Assembly: GCA_021796315.1 (NCBI GenBank)
Contig: JAJYOH010000382.1
Coordinates: forward strand, 1 to 6,070
From: Chloroflexota bacterium
GTDB lineage: Bacteria > Chloroflexota > Anaerolineae > Anaerolineales > Villigracilaceae
Reading direction: 5' to 3'
DNA: 6,070 nucleotides
Positions 1 to 5,575 of this stretch are shown here, piece by piece (the stretch's first letter is position 1; each line of letters opens with the position of its first letter). The notes beneath the pieces were generated by a model. The model was not told where the DNA came from. It made no database searches and saw nothing but the letters and a program-made list of their open reading frames with translations. The position numbers and the translations under genes were made by a program.

Positions 1-84
1 CACCGAGTGCAACCGTAAGGTTGAATTGAGGTGGTACCGCGAAGCAACGCTTTGTCCTCATGATGGACGAGGTGTTTTTGTTTT
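1..84 (+). promoter_or_regulatory. T-box riboswitch, 3' part (stem III, antiterminator, terminator) of the valS leader; 5' part outside window
   Basis: A T-box leader senses the charging state of a tRNA and controls the downstream aminoacyl-tRNA synthetase gene by transcription antitermination. Seen here: a small hairpin at 10-14/19-23 closed by a GTAA tetraloop (stem III position), then the T-box core at 28-41 ending in TGGTACCGCG. The antiterminator can be drawn completely: GAGG 28-31 pairs with CCTC 56-59, the seven-base bulge TGGTACC is 32-38, and 39-44 pairs with 50-55 around the loop 45-49. The bulge TGGT (32-35) is complementary to the ACCA 3' end expected for uncharged tRNA-Val. The antiterminator uses bases 50-57, which are also the 5' arm of the terminator, so the two folds exclude each other. 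Stem I with the specifier codon must lie left of the window. valS as target is inferred from position and the matching discriminator base. Confidence 0.93.
50..84 (+). terminator. Intrinsic terminator of the T-box leader
   Basis: An eight-base stem, 50-57 with 65-72 (CTTTGTCC against GGACGAGG, two G-U pairs), has a seven-base loop and is followed by a T-rich run at 75-84. Its left arm overlaps the 3' half of the antiterminator, which is the standard T-box switching geometry. When tRNA-Val is charged this hairpin should form and stop transcription before valS. Confidence 0.88.
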
Positions 85-86
85 AA

Positions 87-172
87 GGGTCTACAAGTCA
101 AAAAGTCTAACAGGTCTTACAAGTCACGTCAGACCTTTTGGACTTGTGAGACTTACCCGACCAGTCAGACCT
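87..172 (+). repeat. Repeat-rich leader spacer between T-box terminator and valS RBS
   Basis: This stretch is built from a few recurring words. GGTCT(T)ACAAGTCA occurs at about 88-100 and again at 113-126, and GTCAGACCT occurs at 128-136 and 164-172. The segment 112-125 can pair with 141-154 (14 pairs including two G-T), leaving a 15-base loop. An alternative pairing AGGTCT 112-117 with AGACCT 131-136 is possible. It has no coding character of its own and lies after the terminator, so it is not needed for T-box switching. It looks like a decayed or compound dispersed palindromic repeat that became part of the valS 5' untranslated region. Any effect on valS translation is inference. Confidence 0.6.
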
Positions 173-174
173 AT

Positions 175-179
175 AGGAG
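175..179 (+). promoter_or_regulatory. valS ribosome binding site
   Basis: AGGAG lies five bases before the ATG at 185. It decides the start: the open frame continues upstream to 26, but that part runs through the T-box antiterminator and terminator and has no binding site. Confidence 0.8.
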
Positions 180-184
180 TACGA

Positions 185-2935
185 ATGACCAAACACGAAT
201 TACCCAAAGCCTACGATTTCAAAGCCACCGAGCATCGCATTTACTCGATGTGGGAAAAAGGCGGATACTTCAAGCCGCACAACGACCCGAATAAACCGGA
301 CTTCGATCCGAACGTGAAGCCGTTCGTCATTTCCATTCCGCCGCCCAACGTGACCGGCGAACTGCATCTCGGCCACGCCATGTTCGTCAGCGTGGAAGAT
401 CTGATGATCCGCTATCATCGCATGAAGGGCTTTTCCACGTTGTGGGTTCCCGGCTCCGATCACGCGGGTATCGCCACACAGCTCATGGTGGAACGCGACC
501 TCCTTCAAAAAGAGGAAGTAACCCGCGAGGAAATTGGCCGCGAGGAATTTCTCAAACGCACGTGGGAATGGAAACGTAAATACGGCGGCATGATCACGAA
601 TCAGATTCGACGCCTCGGCGCGTCGTGCGATTGGGATCGTGAACGCTTCACTCTGGACGAGGGGCTGAGTCGGGCAGTGCGAGAGGCTTTTGTGCGCCTC
701 TACGAAAAGGGACTCATCTATCGCGGACCCCGTTTAATTAACTGGTCACCCGGTTTGAAGACCGCCGTCTCAGACCTCGAAGTGGAATACAGCGAAGAAG
801 AAGCCACGTTGTATTACTTCAAATATAAGCTCGTACCCGAAACCCTAAAGGTCTCGGAGACCTTTAGGGTTTCGGAAGAGGAATTCATCCCCGTTGCCAC
901 CATTCGACCCGAAACGATTCTCGGCGATACTGCCGTGGCCGTTCATCCAAACGATGAGCGCTTCAAAAAATTCATCGGCAAGAAAGTCATCGTGCCGATC
1001 ATCGGACGCGAGATACCGGTAATTGCAGATGAATACGTCAGCATGGAATTTGGCACAGGCGCGTTGAAGATCACGCCCGGACATGACCCGAACGATTATG
1101 CCATCGCGCAGCGACATGACCTGCCGATCATTTCCATGCTCGACGCCGAGGCAAAGGTCAATGAAAACGGCGGCCCGTACAAGGGTCAGGATCGATTCGA
1201 CGCACGCAAAAATTTGTGGTCCGACATGCGCAAGGCCGGTCTGGTCATCAAGGAAGAAAAATATTTAACGACCATCCCGCGCACTCAGCGCGGCGGAGAA
1301 ATCGTCGAGCCGATGATCTCGACTCAATGGTTTGTGAAAATCGAGCCGTTGGCAAAAGCCGGACTCGATGCCGTAAAAGATGGGCGCATCAAGATCGTGC
1401 CAGAGCGATTCGAAAAAGTCTATTACAACTGGCTCGAGAACATCAAGGATTGGTGCATCAGCCGCCAGCTTTGGTGGGGACATCGCATTCCGGTGTGGTA
1501 TTGCGAAAACAACCACATGACCGTGATGCGCAAAGACCCAACCGAATGCTCAACGTGTCATTCAAAGAATATTCATCAAGATGATGATGTGTTGGATACG
1601 TGGTTCTCTTCAGGCTTGTGGCCGTTCTCAACTTTAGGCTGGCCAGACGAAACGCCCGATTATAAATATTTTTATCCAACATCGGTCCTTGAAACCGGTT
1701 ACGACATTTTGTTCTTCTGGGTGGCTCGTATGATCATGAGCGGCCTCGAATACACAGGCAAGATTCCGTTCCATACTGTGTATCTGCACGGAACGATCCG
1801 CGATGAATTTGGCCAACGCATGAGCAAGACCAAAGGCAACGGTATTGATCCACTTACGATTATGGATGAATACGGCACTGATGCGCTTCGCTTCACACTG
1901 TTGGTGGGTGCCACGCCCGGCAACGATATGAATCTGTCGGTGAAGAAAGTGGAAGCCAACCGCAACTTCGCGAACAAAATGTGGAATGCGGGAAGATTCG
2001 TGATTACGGCGATTGATTCCCTCACCCCGCCTTCGGCACCCCTCTCCCAAATTGGGAGAGGGGCTGGGGGTGAGGGCTGGACGCTTGCCGACTCTTGGAT
2101 CTGGGCTCGCATGGAACAACTTGTGCGCGATGTAGAACGACTCTTCCAAAACTTCCAATACGGCGAAGCCGGACGACAGATCTATGATTTCTTCTGGTCC
2201 GATTTTGCGGATTGGTATGTGGAGATCGCCAAAGAGCAAATGAAAAAAGACGATACTCGATATTCGACCATCGAGACATTAGCCCGCGTGCTTGATATTT
2301 CACTGCGATTGCTCCATCCGTTCACGCCATTTGTAACGGAGGAGATTTGGGGACATCTTCGAGATTCGATTCTCGATTCTCGAATCTCGAATCTCGCCGC
2401 GGATTGGCCGGAGGCGTTGATCGTCGCCAAGTGGCCGGAGCCGCGTGAAGTCGAGGGTTGGGAAGAAACGAAGACCGCAGACTTCACACTCATTCAGGAA
2501 ATTGTCCGCAATATCCGCAACCTGCGCGCGGAAAAATCCGTTGTGCCATCCAAGAAAATCGCGGCGACCATCGCAGCTGGTGACAAAACGAATCTGCTGA
2601 AAGAACAATCTGCGACGATTGTATCTCTCGCGGGGCTCGACCCATCACAAGTCAACATCCTCGATTCGCTCAAAACAAAGCCTGCCGATAGCATTGCGCT
2701 TGTGGTTGGTTCCGTGGAAATTTATATTCCGCTGGCCGGTATGGTCGATCTCGCCGATGAAAGGTCCCGCCTTGAAAAAGAATTGAAGGAGGCCGAGTCG
2801 CACATCGAGCGATTGGAAAAACTTCTCGGCGGAGATTTTGCGAATAAAGCTCCGGCTCTAGTCGTTGCAAAGGAAAAAGAAAAACTTGCCGGATATAAAG
2901 AAACGGCTGAGAAGATCAAAGCGCAGTTGAAGTAG
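185..2935 (+). CDS. valS: Valyl-tRNA synthetase (class I), with three in-frame palindromic insertions
   Basis: Cytoplasmic enzyme that charges tRNA-Val with valine using ATP and edits mischarged threonine. The 916 residues match the usual ValRS length. Visible parts: Rossmann-fold start with PPPNVTG (52-58) and the HIGH-type signature HLGH (61-64); a CP1 editing domain beginning near residue 200 and containing the IRPET stretch and GTGALKITPGHDPND; the class I motif DVLDTWFSSGLWPFS; the KMSKS loop in the variant form RMSKT (545-549, second lysine kept); an anticodon-binding helical domain; and a C-terminal charged coiled coil (about 853-916). C440, H444, C455 and C458 could form a zinc knuckle. 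Start ATG 185 is supported by AGGAG. Three segments are encoded by palindromic repeats: residues about 218-231, 612-631 and 726-737. Each keeps the frame, and all core motifs are intact, so the enzyme is probably functional. Expression is under the T-box upstream. Confidence 0.97.
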   Translation: MTKHELPKAYDFKATEHRIYSMWEKGGYFKPHNDPNKPDFDPNVKPFVISIPPPNVTGELHLGHAMFVSVEDLMIRYHRMKGFSTLWVPGSDHAGIATQLMVERDLLQKEEVTREEIGREEFLKRTWEWKRKYGGMITNQIRRLGASCDWDRERFTLDEGLSRAVREAFVRLYEKGLIYRGPRLINWSPGLKTAVSDLEVEYSEEEATLYYFKYKLVPETLKVSETFRVSEEEFIPVATIRPETILGDTAVAVHPNDERFKKFIGKKVIVPIIGREIPVIADEYVSMEFGTGALKITPGHDPNDYAIAQRHDLPIISMLDAEAKVNENGGPYKGQDRFDARKNLWSDMRKAGLVIKEEKYLTTIPRTQRGGEIVEPMISTQWFVKIEPLAKAGLDAVKDGRIKIVPERFEKVYYNWLENIKDWCISRQLWWGHRIPVWYCENNHMTVMRKDPTECSTCHSKNIHQDDDVLDTWFSSGLWPFSTLGWPDETPDYKYFYPTSVLETGYDILFFWVARMIMSGLEYTGKIPFHTVYLHGTIRDEFGQRMSKTKGNGIDPLTIMDEYGTDALRFTLLVGATPGNDMNLSVKKVEANRNFANKMWNAGRFVITAIDSLTPPSAPLSQIGRGAGGEGWTLADSWIWARMEQLVRDVERLFQNFQYGEAGRQIYDFFWSDFADWYVEIAKEQMKKDDTRYSTIETLARVLDISLRLLHPFTPFVTEEIWGHLRDSILDSRISNLAADWPEALIVAKWPEPREVEGWEETKTADFTLIQEIVRNIRNLRAEKSVVPSKKIAATIAAGDKTNLLKEQSATIVSLAGLDPSQVNILDSLKTKPADSIALVVGSVEIYIPLAGMVDLADERSRLEKELKEAESHIERLEKLLGGDFANKAPALVVAKEKEKLAGYKETAEKIKAQLK
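837..875. repeat. Perfect 19-bp-arm palindrome inside valS (editing domain entry)
   Basis: Bases 837-855 are the exact reverse complement of 857-875, with only base 856 between them. The arms contain CCCTAAAGGTCTC and its complement. Read in the valS frame it encodes residues P218 to E231 (core LKVSETFRVSE), placed between the strand LYYFKYKLV and the conserved IPVATIRPET. Related bacterial ValRS proteins have a short variable loop there. The element therefore looks like an in-frame insertion tolerated at the entrance of the CP1 editing domain. A chance 19-bp perfect palindrome in a coding sequence is very unlikely. Confidence 0.9.
2019..2076. repeat. Compound palindromic repeat (CCCTCACCCC type) inside valS
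   Basis: An outer 10-bp stem pairs 2019-2028 (CCCTCACCCC) with 2067-2076. An inner 12-bp stem pairs 2039-2050 with 2052-2063 around one base, and a side mini-hairpin GCC-TTC-GGC lies at 2029-2037, so a three-way junction can form. In the valS frame it supplies residues 612-631 (including PLSQIGRGAGGEG). These sit between the end of the catalytic core (NKMWNAGRFVITAID) and the start of the anticodon-binding domain (WTLADSWIWARM). From general knowledge, repeats with this C-rich/G-rich signature are scattered in many bacterial genomes, mostly between genes. An in-frame copy in an essential gene is unusual. Confidence 0.92.
2358..2396. repeat. Heptad-based inverted repeat (ATTCTCG/AATCTCG) inside valS
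   Basis: TTCGAGATTCGA at 2358-2369 has its exact reverse complement at 2380-2391. The first ten bases of the core (2360-2369) also match 2387-2396 inverted. The right part is four tandem heptads, ATTCTCG twice and AATCTCG twice (2369-2396). In the valS frame it encodes R726 to L737 (DSILDSRISNL), directly after the conserved PFVTEEIWGHL of the anticodon-binding domain and before DWPEA. Other ValRS proteins have a short variable linker here. It is a third, sequence-unrelated palindromic segment within the same gene. Confidence 0.85.
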
Positions 2936-2955
2936 ATACCATGACCCAAGTGTGA

Positions 2956-2984
2956 TTTACCGATCATGGCACAAGCGATAAAAA
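2956..2984 (+). promoter_or_regulatory. Possible weak promoter for the zinc-ribbon gene
   Basis: TTTACC (2956-2961), a 17-base spacer and TAAAAA (2979-2984) match the sigma-70-type consensus at four of six positions each. A start near 2991 would fall inside the palindrome 2980-3016, so the transcript would carry only part of the hairpin and escape termination. This explains how a gene directly behind a strong terminator could be expressed, but it rests on a weak match. Confidence 0.3.
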
Positions 2985-3016
2985 TAGTGACGACAAAATT
3001 TGTCGTCACTATTTTT
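2980..3016. terminator. Perfect palindrome with A and T tracts; likely bidirectional terminator after valS
   Basis: Bases 2980-2997 are the exact reverse complement of 2999-3016 around a single base, 18 pairs in all. The core GTGACGACAAA carries the GC content. The left arm starts with five A and the right arm ends in T6, giving a strong intrinsic terminator for valS 45 bases after its stop codon. It would also work on the opposite strand. It ends only seven bases before the Shine-Dalgarno sequence of the next gene, so it may also act on that gene as attenuator or DNA operator. Confidence 0.8.
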
Positions 3017-3031
3017 TCTTTCGGAGGAGAT

Positions 3032-3298
3032 ATGCAGCAACAACTTGAGCAATTCGCCCCCTGTCCAAACTGTGGAAAGCAGGACGCCAAGAAAGTCAGC
3101 TATACCTGGTGGGGCGGATTCCTTGGTCCCAAAATGTTCAACCTTGTGAAATGCAATTCCTGCGGGACAGAGTACAACGGCAGGACAGGCAAATCCAATC
3201 GGCAAAATATGGTCATTTATATCGTTGCTTCGTTCGTGATCGTTTTCTGCCTTTGCGGCGGTCTCTCTCTTTTGGGAGTGCTTTTCAATCAAAATTAA
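3032..3298 (+). CDS. Small zinc-ribbon membrane protein of unknown function
   Basis: An 88-residue protein with two Cys pairs, CPNC (C11, C14) and CNSC (C41, C44), 26 residues apart, forming a probable zinc ribbon. Between them lies the hydrophobic, tryptophan-rich stretch SYTWWGGFLGPKM. After a short basic linker (RTGKSNRQN) one membrane segment spans about residues 60-84, so the ribbon is probably cytoplasmic and tethered to the membrane. Start ATG 3032 is chosen because GGAGGAG (3023-3029) stands just before it. An in-frame ATG at 2966 would need translation through the terminator palindrome. Small proteins with this layout occur as uncharacterised families in several bacterial phyla; no function can be assigned. 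It follows valS on the same strand but is separated by the terminator, so it is probably not part of a valS operon. Confidence 0.85.
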   Translation: MQQQLEQFAPCPNCGKQDAKKVSYTWWGGFLGPKMFNLVKCNSCGTEYNGRTGKSNRQNMVIYIVASFVIVFCLCGGLSLLGVLFNQN

Positions 3299-3330
3299 AT
3301 CGTGACAAATTTATTGAAACAACAGACATT

Positions 3331-3364
3331 CGTCATTTGACGGTACTCGGGAGATGAATACACT
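3331..3364 (+). promoter_or_regulatory. Probable ferredoxin promoter with overlapping 5-bp inverted repeat
   Basis: TTGACG (3337-3342) and TACACT (3359-3364) are separated by 16 bases and lie 47 bases before the ferredoxin start. The inverted repeat CGTCA-TT-TGACG (3331-3342) covers the -35 element and could be a regulator site. The -35 match is good and the -10 match moderate (four of six). Confidence 0.5.
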
Positions 3365-3411
3365 TATGCACGCAGCCCAAAAGGTTGACGTTAATCAAGG
3401 AGTTCCATCCC

Positions 3412-3606
3412 ATGACCATGAAAATTACCGAAGAGTGCATCGCCTGTGGCGCGTGTCTGCCCGACTGCCCAACCGAATCCATCAGCGAAGGCGATAGCAC
3501 TTTATACGTGATCGACCAGAACACGTGCGTCGAGTGCGAGGGGCATTACGACTCTCCACGTTGTGTCGCAGCCTGCCCGGTGGACTGCATCGTCAAAGCC
3601 GAGTAG
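3412..3606 (+). CDS. 2[4Fe-4S] ferredoxin, Alvin/YfhL type
   Basis: A 64-residue electron carrier of the cytoplasm. The first cluster motif is C9-x2-C12-x2-C15-x3-C19-P. The second is C39-x2-C42-x8-C51-x3-C55-P, with the eight-residue insertion (EGHYDSPR) typical of the Allochromatium/YfhL group; an extra cysteine, C59, follows. Cys19 and Cys55 probably complete the cluster of the opposite half, as in this family. The C-terminal helix found in YfhL and Alvin ferredoxin is missing: the protein stops at VKAE, nine residues after Cys55. ATG 3412 is preferred because AAGGAG (3397-3402) lies nine bases before it. A second ATG at 3418 would have a spacing of 15 and lose only two residues. The redox partner cannot be deduced because neither neighbour is a redox enzyme. 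Confidence 0.93.
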   Translation: MTMKITEECIACGACLPDCPTESISEGDSTLYVIDQNTCVECEGHYDSPRCVAACPVDCIVKAE

Positions 3607-3634
3607 TAAGTAAATATAAATAAGCTGCTGAATC

Positions 3635-3660
3635 GCTGCTCTTAACGAGCAGTAAGATTA
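3635..3660. terminator. Weak hairpin between the convergent ferredoxin and clc genes
   Basis: CTGCTC (3636-3641) pairs with GAGCAG (3647-3652) around TTAAC. On the plus strand it is followed by an A/T-rich tract reaching T-rich bases from 3657 into the clc end. On the minus strand an A/T-rich tract also follows after a gap. It could serve as a shared terminator for the two converging genes, but the stem is only six pairs and the T run is interrupted. Confidence 0.4.
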
Positions 3661-5550
3661 TTATTTCTTTTTCGCAGACTGCTTCGACGCTTTGGGCCGC
3701 TTGCCATTCGATGAAATAATGGCAGGCGGTTCTTTTTTAACTAATCCTGGAACACCTGTTGTCAACCAGCCCGGCTCGCGCACACGTTCCTCGTGCAAGC
3801 GCCGCGACCGAGCTGCTATGACGGATGAACGTCCTAGATATCCAACCAATCGACTGGGGTTCTGGCGATCCACAACCGGCAAACGGCCAATATCGTTATG
3901 TAACATCTTAAGTACGGCATCGTGCAGCAATTCATCCGGATAAGTCAAAATGAGTTCATTATTGCCTGCTTCGAGAACAGTCTTTTCGCTCGCAGTATTA
4001 TCGGCGACAGATTTTGTGATATCGCCCCATGTAACAATGCCAACAAGCAAATTCTTTTCATCCACAATGGGGAAACCCTGATGGTGTCCAAGTTTCTTGT
4101 CGCCTCGCGCAATGCGGTCAGCCAGTTCGCTGACCTTCATCGTACTTGGGACAGCGTTTAGGTCGCGATCCATCATTTCACCAACGTCAATTTGTTGGAG
4201 AATATCCGCCTCGTAATCCTGCGGGATACGCACGCCACGTCGGACTAATTTCTCGGTCATGATCGAATTTCGCATCAACAGGATCGCCACTCCATCCGCG
4301 ATCACACAGACCAGCATCAGCGGCAGGATGGCATTGTAATCGCGCGTAATTTCAAAAGCAAAAATGATGAGCGTGAATGTGGCACGCGCCGCGGACCCGA
4401 AAACGGCAGCCATTCCAACCAGCGCAAAAGCGGCGGGCGATAGATTCGCACCGGGAATGACCTGGTTGACGATCATTGCAAATGCTCCACCCAAAGCCGC
4501 CCCGGCCATGAACATTGGGGCAAGCAGCCCGCCCGAAGTCCCGGAGCCGAGCGAGATGACGAGGGCCAGGCTTTTGAAAACCAGGATCAGCAAAAGGGTC
4601 GAGAGAACGAGGCGGGCATTGAGAATATCTGAAATGGTGTCGTAGCCGACGCCGAGCACGCGCGGCACAAAGAAATCAATGATACCCAAGGCCAACGCAC
4701 CGATGGCCGGAAGGAAAACTTCGTCCACTGGCAAGCGGTCAAACAAATCTTCGAACCAATATAAAGAATTGCTGATGGCGACTGCAGCAAGTCCGCACAA
4801 GAGACCGAGCACAATGTAATACGGCAAATTATCAGGGATCCCAAAATCCACGGCCTGAACCACGAACATCGGCCCCGCGCCGATCACAAGAAAACGGACC
4901 GTCGTTGCAAGTGTGCTGGCAATAACCAATGGAATGAACGAGCGCGACTTGAACTCAAATAACAATAATTCAATTGCCAAAATAACCGCTGCAATCGGAG
5001 TGCTGAATGTGGCAGCCATGCCTGCCGCTGCGCCGCATACCAGTAAAACTTTTCGTTCAGCAGTTGTGGTGTGAAGCAACTGTCCGATCAAGGAGCCGAA
5101 CGCGCCGCCGGTCTGGATGATCGGTCCCTCTGCACCGAACGGCCCGCCTGTGCCGATGGCGATGGCAGCGGAGAGTGGTTTCAAAATTGCCACTTTCGGA
5201 GCGATGCGGCTTTTATTCACCAACACAGCTTCCATCGCTTCGGGGATTCCATGCCCCTTGATTTTTGGCGATCCATATTTCGCCATCAAGCCGACGATCA
5301 AGCCGCCAAGCGCAGGAACGATCAATACCCAAACCCCAAGCGGATTACTTTTCAAGCTCGGCAGGGTCAGGCCAAACTTTTGAAAATAAACCAGGTTCGT
5401 GATGATTGCAATGAGGGTCAATAATGCGTACGCGACAATACCAGCGATCAGACCGATTGCTGCAGCCAGGAGCGAAACCATCAACACTCGAAAATCGCCA
5501 GACTGAATGCTGCTGGATGTGAATTTATTATCTACAATATTTCTTTGCAT
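3661..5550 (-). CDS. CLC-family chloride channel/transporter with two CBS domains
   Basis: Membrane protein of 629 residues that moves chloride, or a similar anion, across the inner membrane. The CLC core spans about residues 20-430. Its anion-path motifs are GHGIP (99-103, serine position of GSGIP occupied by His), GAEGP (139-143, with the gating glutamate E141), GLLAP (341-345, the GxFxP element) and the central Tyr in TRDY (Y405). The position matching the internal proton glutamate of the E. coli antiporter (E203) is Leu194; its neighbour E193 is kept. Two CBS domains follow (about 454-513 and 521-580), which in the family bind nucleotides and modulate gating. A Lys-rich tail ends the protein. 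The start is ATG at 5550 because GGAGG (5559-5563) precedes it by eight bases. A longer frame to 5670 would run through the promoter. Transcribed divergently from marR and probably controlled by it. Confidence 0.93.
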   Translation of the reverse strand: MQRNIVDNKFTSSSIQSGDFRVLMVSLLAAAIGLIAGIVAYALLTLIAIITNLVYFQKFGLTLPSLKSNPLGVWVLIVPALGGLIVGLMAKYGSPKIKGHGIPEAMEAVLVNKSRIAPKVAILKPLSAAIAIGTGGPFGAEGPIIQTGGAFGSLIGQLLHTTTAERKVLLVCGAAAGMAATFSTPIAAVILAIELLLFEFKSRSFIPLVIASTLATTVRFLVIGAGPMFVVQAVDFGIPDNLPYYIVLGLLCGLAAVAISNSLYWFEDLFDRLPVDEVFLPAIGALALGIIDFFVPRVLGVGYDTISDILNARLVLSTLLLILVFKSLALVISLGSGTSGGLLAPMFMAGAALGGAFAMIVNQVIPGANLSPAAFALVGMAAVFGSAARATFTLIIFAFEITRDYNAILPLMLVCVIADGVAILLMRNSIMTEKLVRRGVRIPQDYEADILQQIDVGEMMDRDLNAVPSTMKVSELADRIARGDKKLGHHQGFPIVDEKNLLVGIVTWGDITKSVADNTASEKTVLEAGNNELILTYPDELLHDAVLKMLHNDIGRLPVVDRQNPSRLVGYLGRSSVIAARSRRLHEERVREPGWLTTGVPGLVKKEPPAIISSNGKRPKASKQSAKKK

Positions 5551-5558
5551 ATAATTTG

Positions 5559-5563
5559 CCTCC
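5559..5563 (-). promoter_or_regulatory. clc ribosome binding site
   Basis: On the minus strand GGAGG stands eight bases before the ATG at 5550. It fixes the start well inside the longest open frame, in agreement with the promoter located just upstream. Confidence 0.8.
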
Positions 5564-5575
5564 AAAAGGGATGCC

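Noticed and set aside
26..184. N-terminal extension of ValRS from the ATG at 26
   Set aside because: The codons run through the T-box core, the terminator and the repeat spacer, the peptide matches nothing in ValRS, and AGGAG stands only before ATG 185.
1634..2239. Long reverse-strand open frame opposite valS with PSPSPNLGEG-like peptide
   Set aside because: It is a shadow of valS. The proline/glycine-rich peptide arises from reading the palindromic repeat 2019-2076 on the other strand.
2358..2396. Possible short CRISPR-like or transposon-end array from the heptads
   Set aside because: The units are seven bases and contiguous without spacers, and there are no cas genes or transposase in the window.
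2939..2969. CCATGA/TCATGG inverted repeat just after valS
   Set aside because: Only six pairs with a long loop and no T run. The perfect palindrome at 2980-3016 explains termination better.
2966..3031. Earlier start of the zinc-ribbon gene at ATG 2966
   Set aside because: It would translate the terminator palindrome and has no ribosome binding site, whereas GGAGGAG precedes ATG 3032.
5071..5424. Two plus-strand open frames opposite clc
   Set aside because: They lie wholly within the CLC membrane core on the other strand, have no ribosome binding site, and match no recognisable family.
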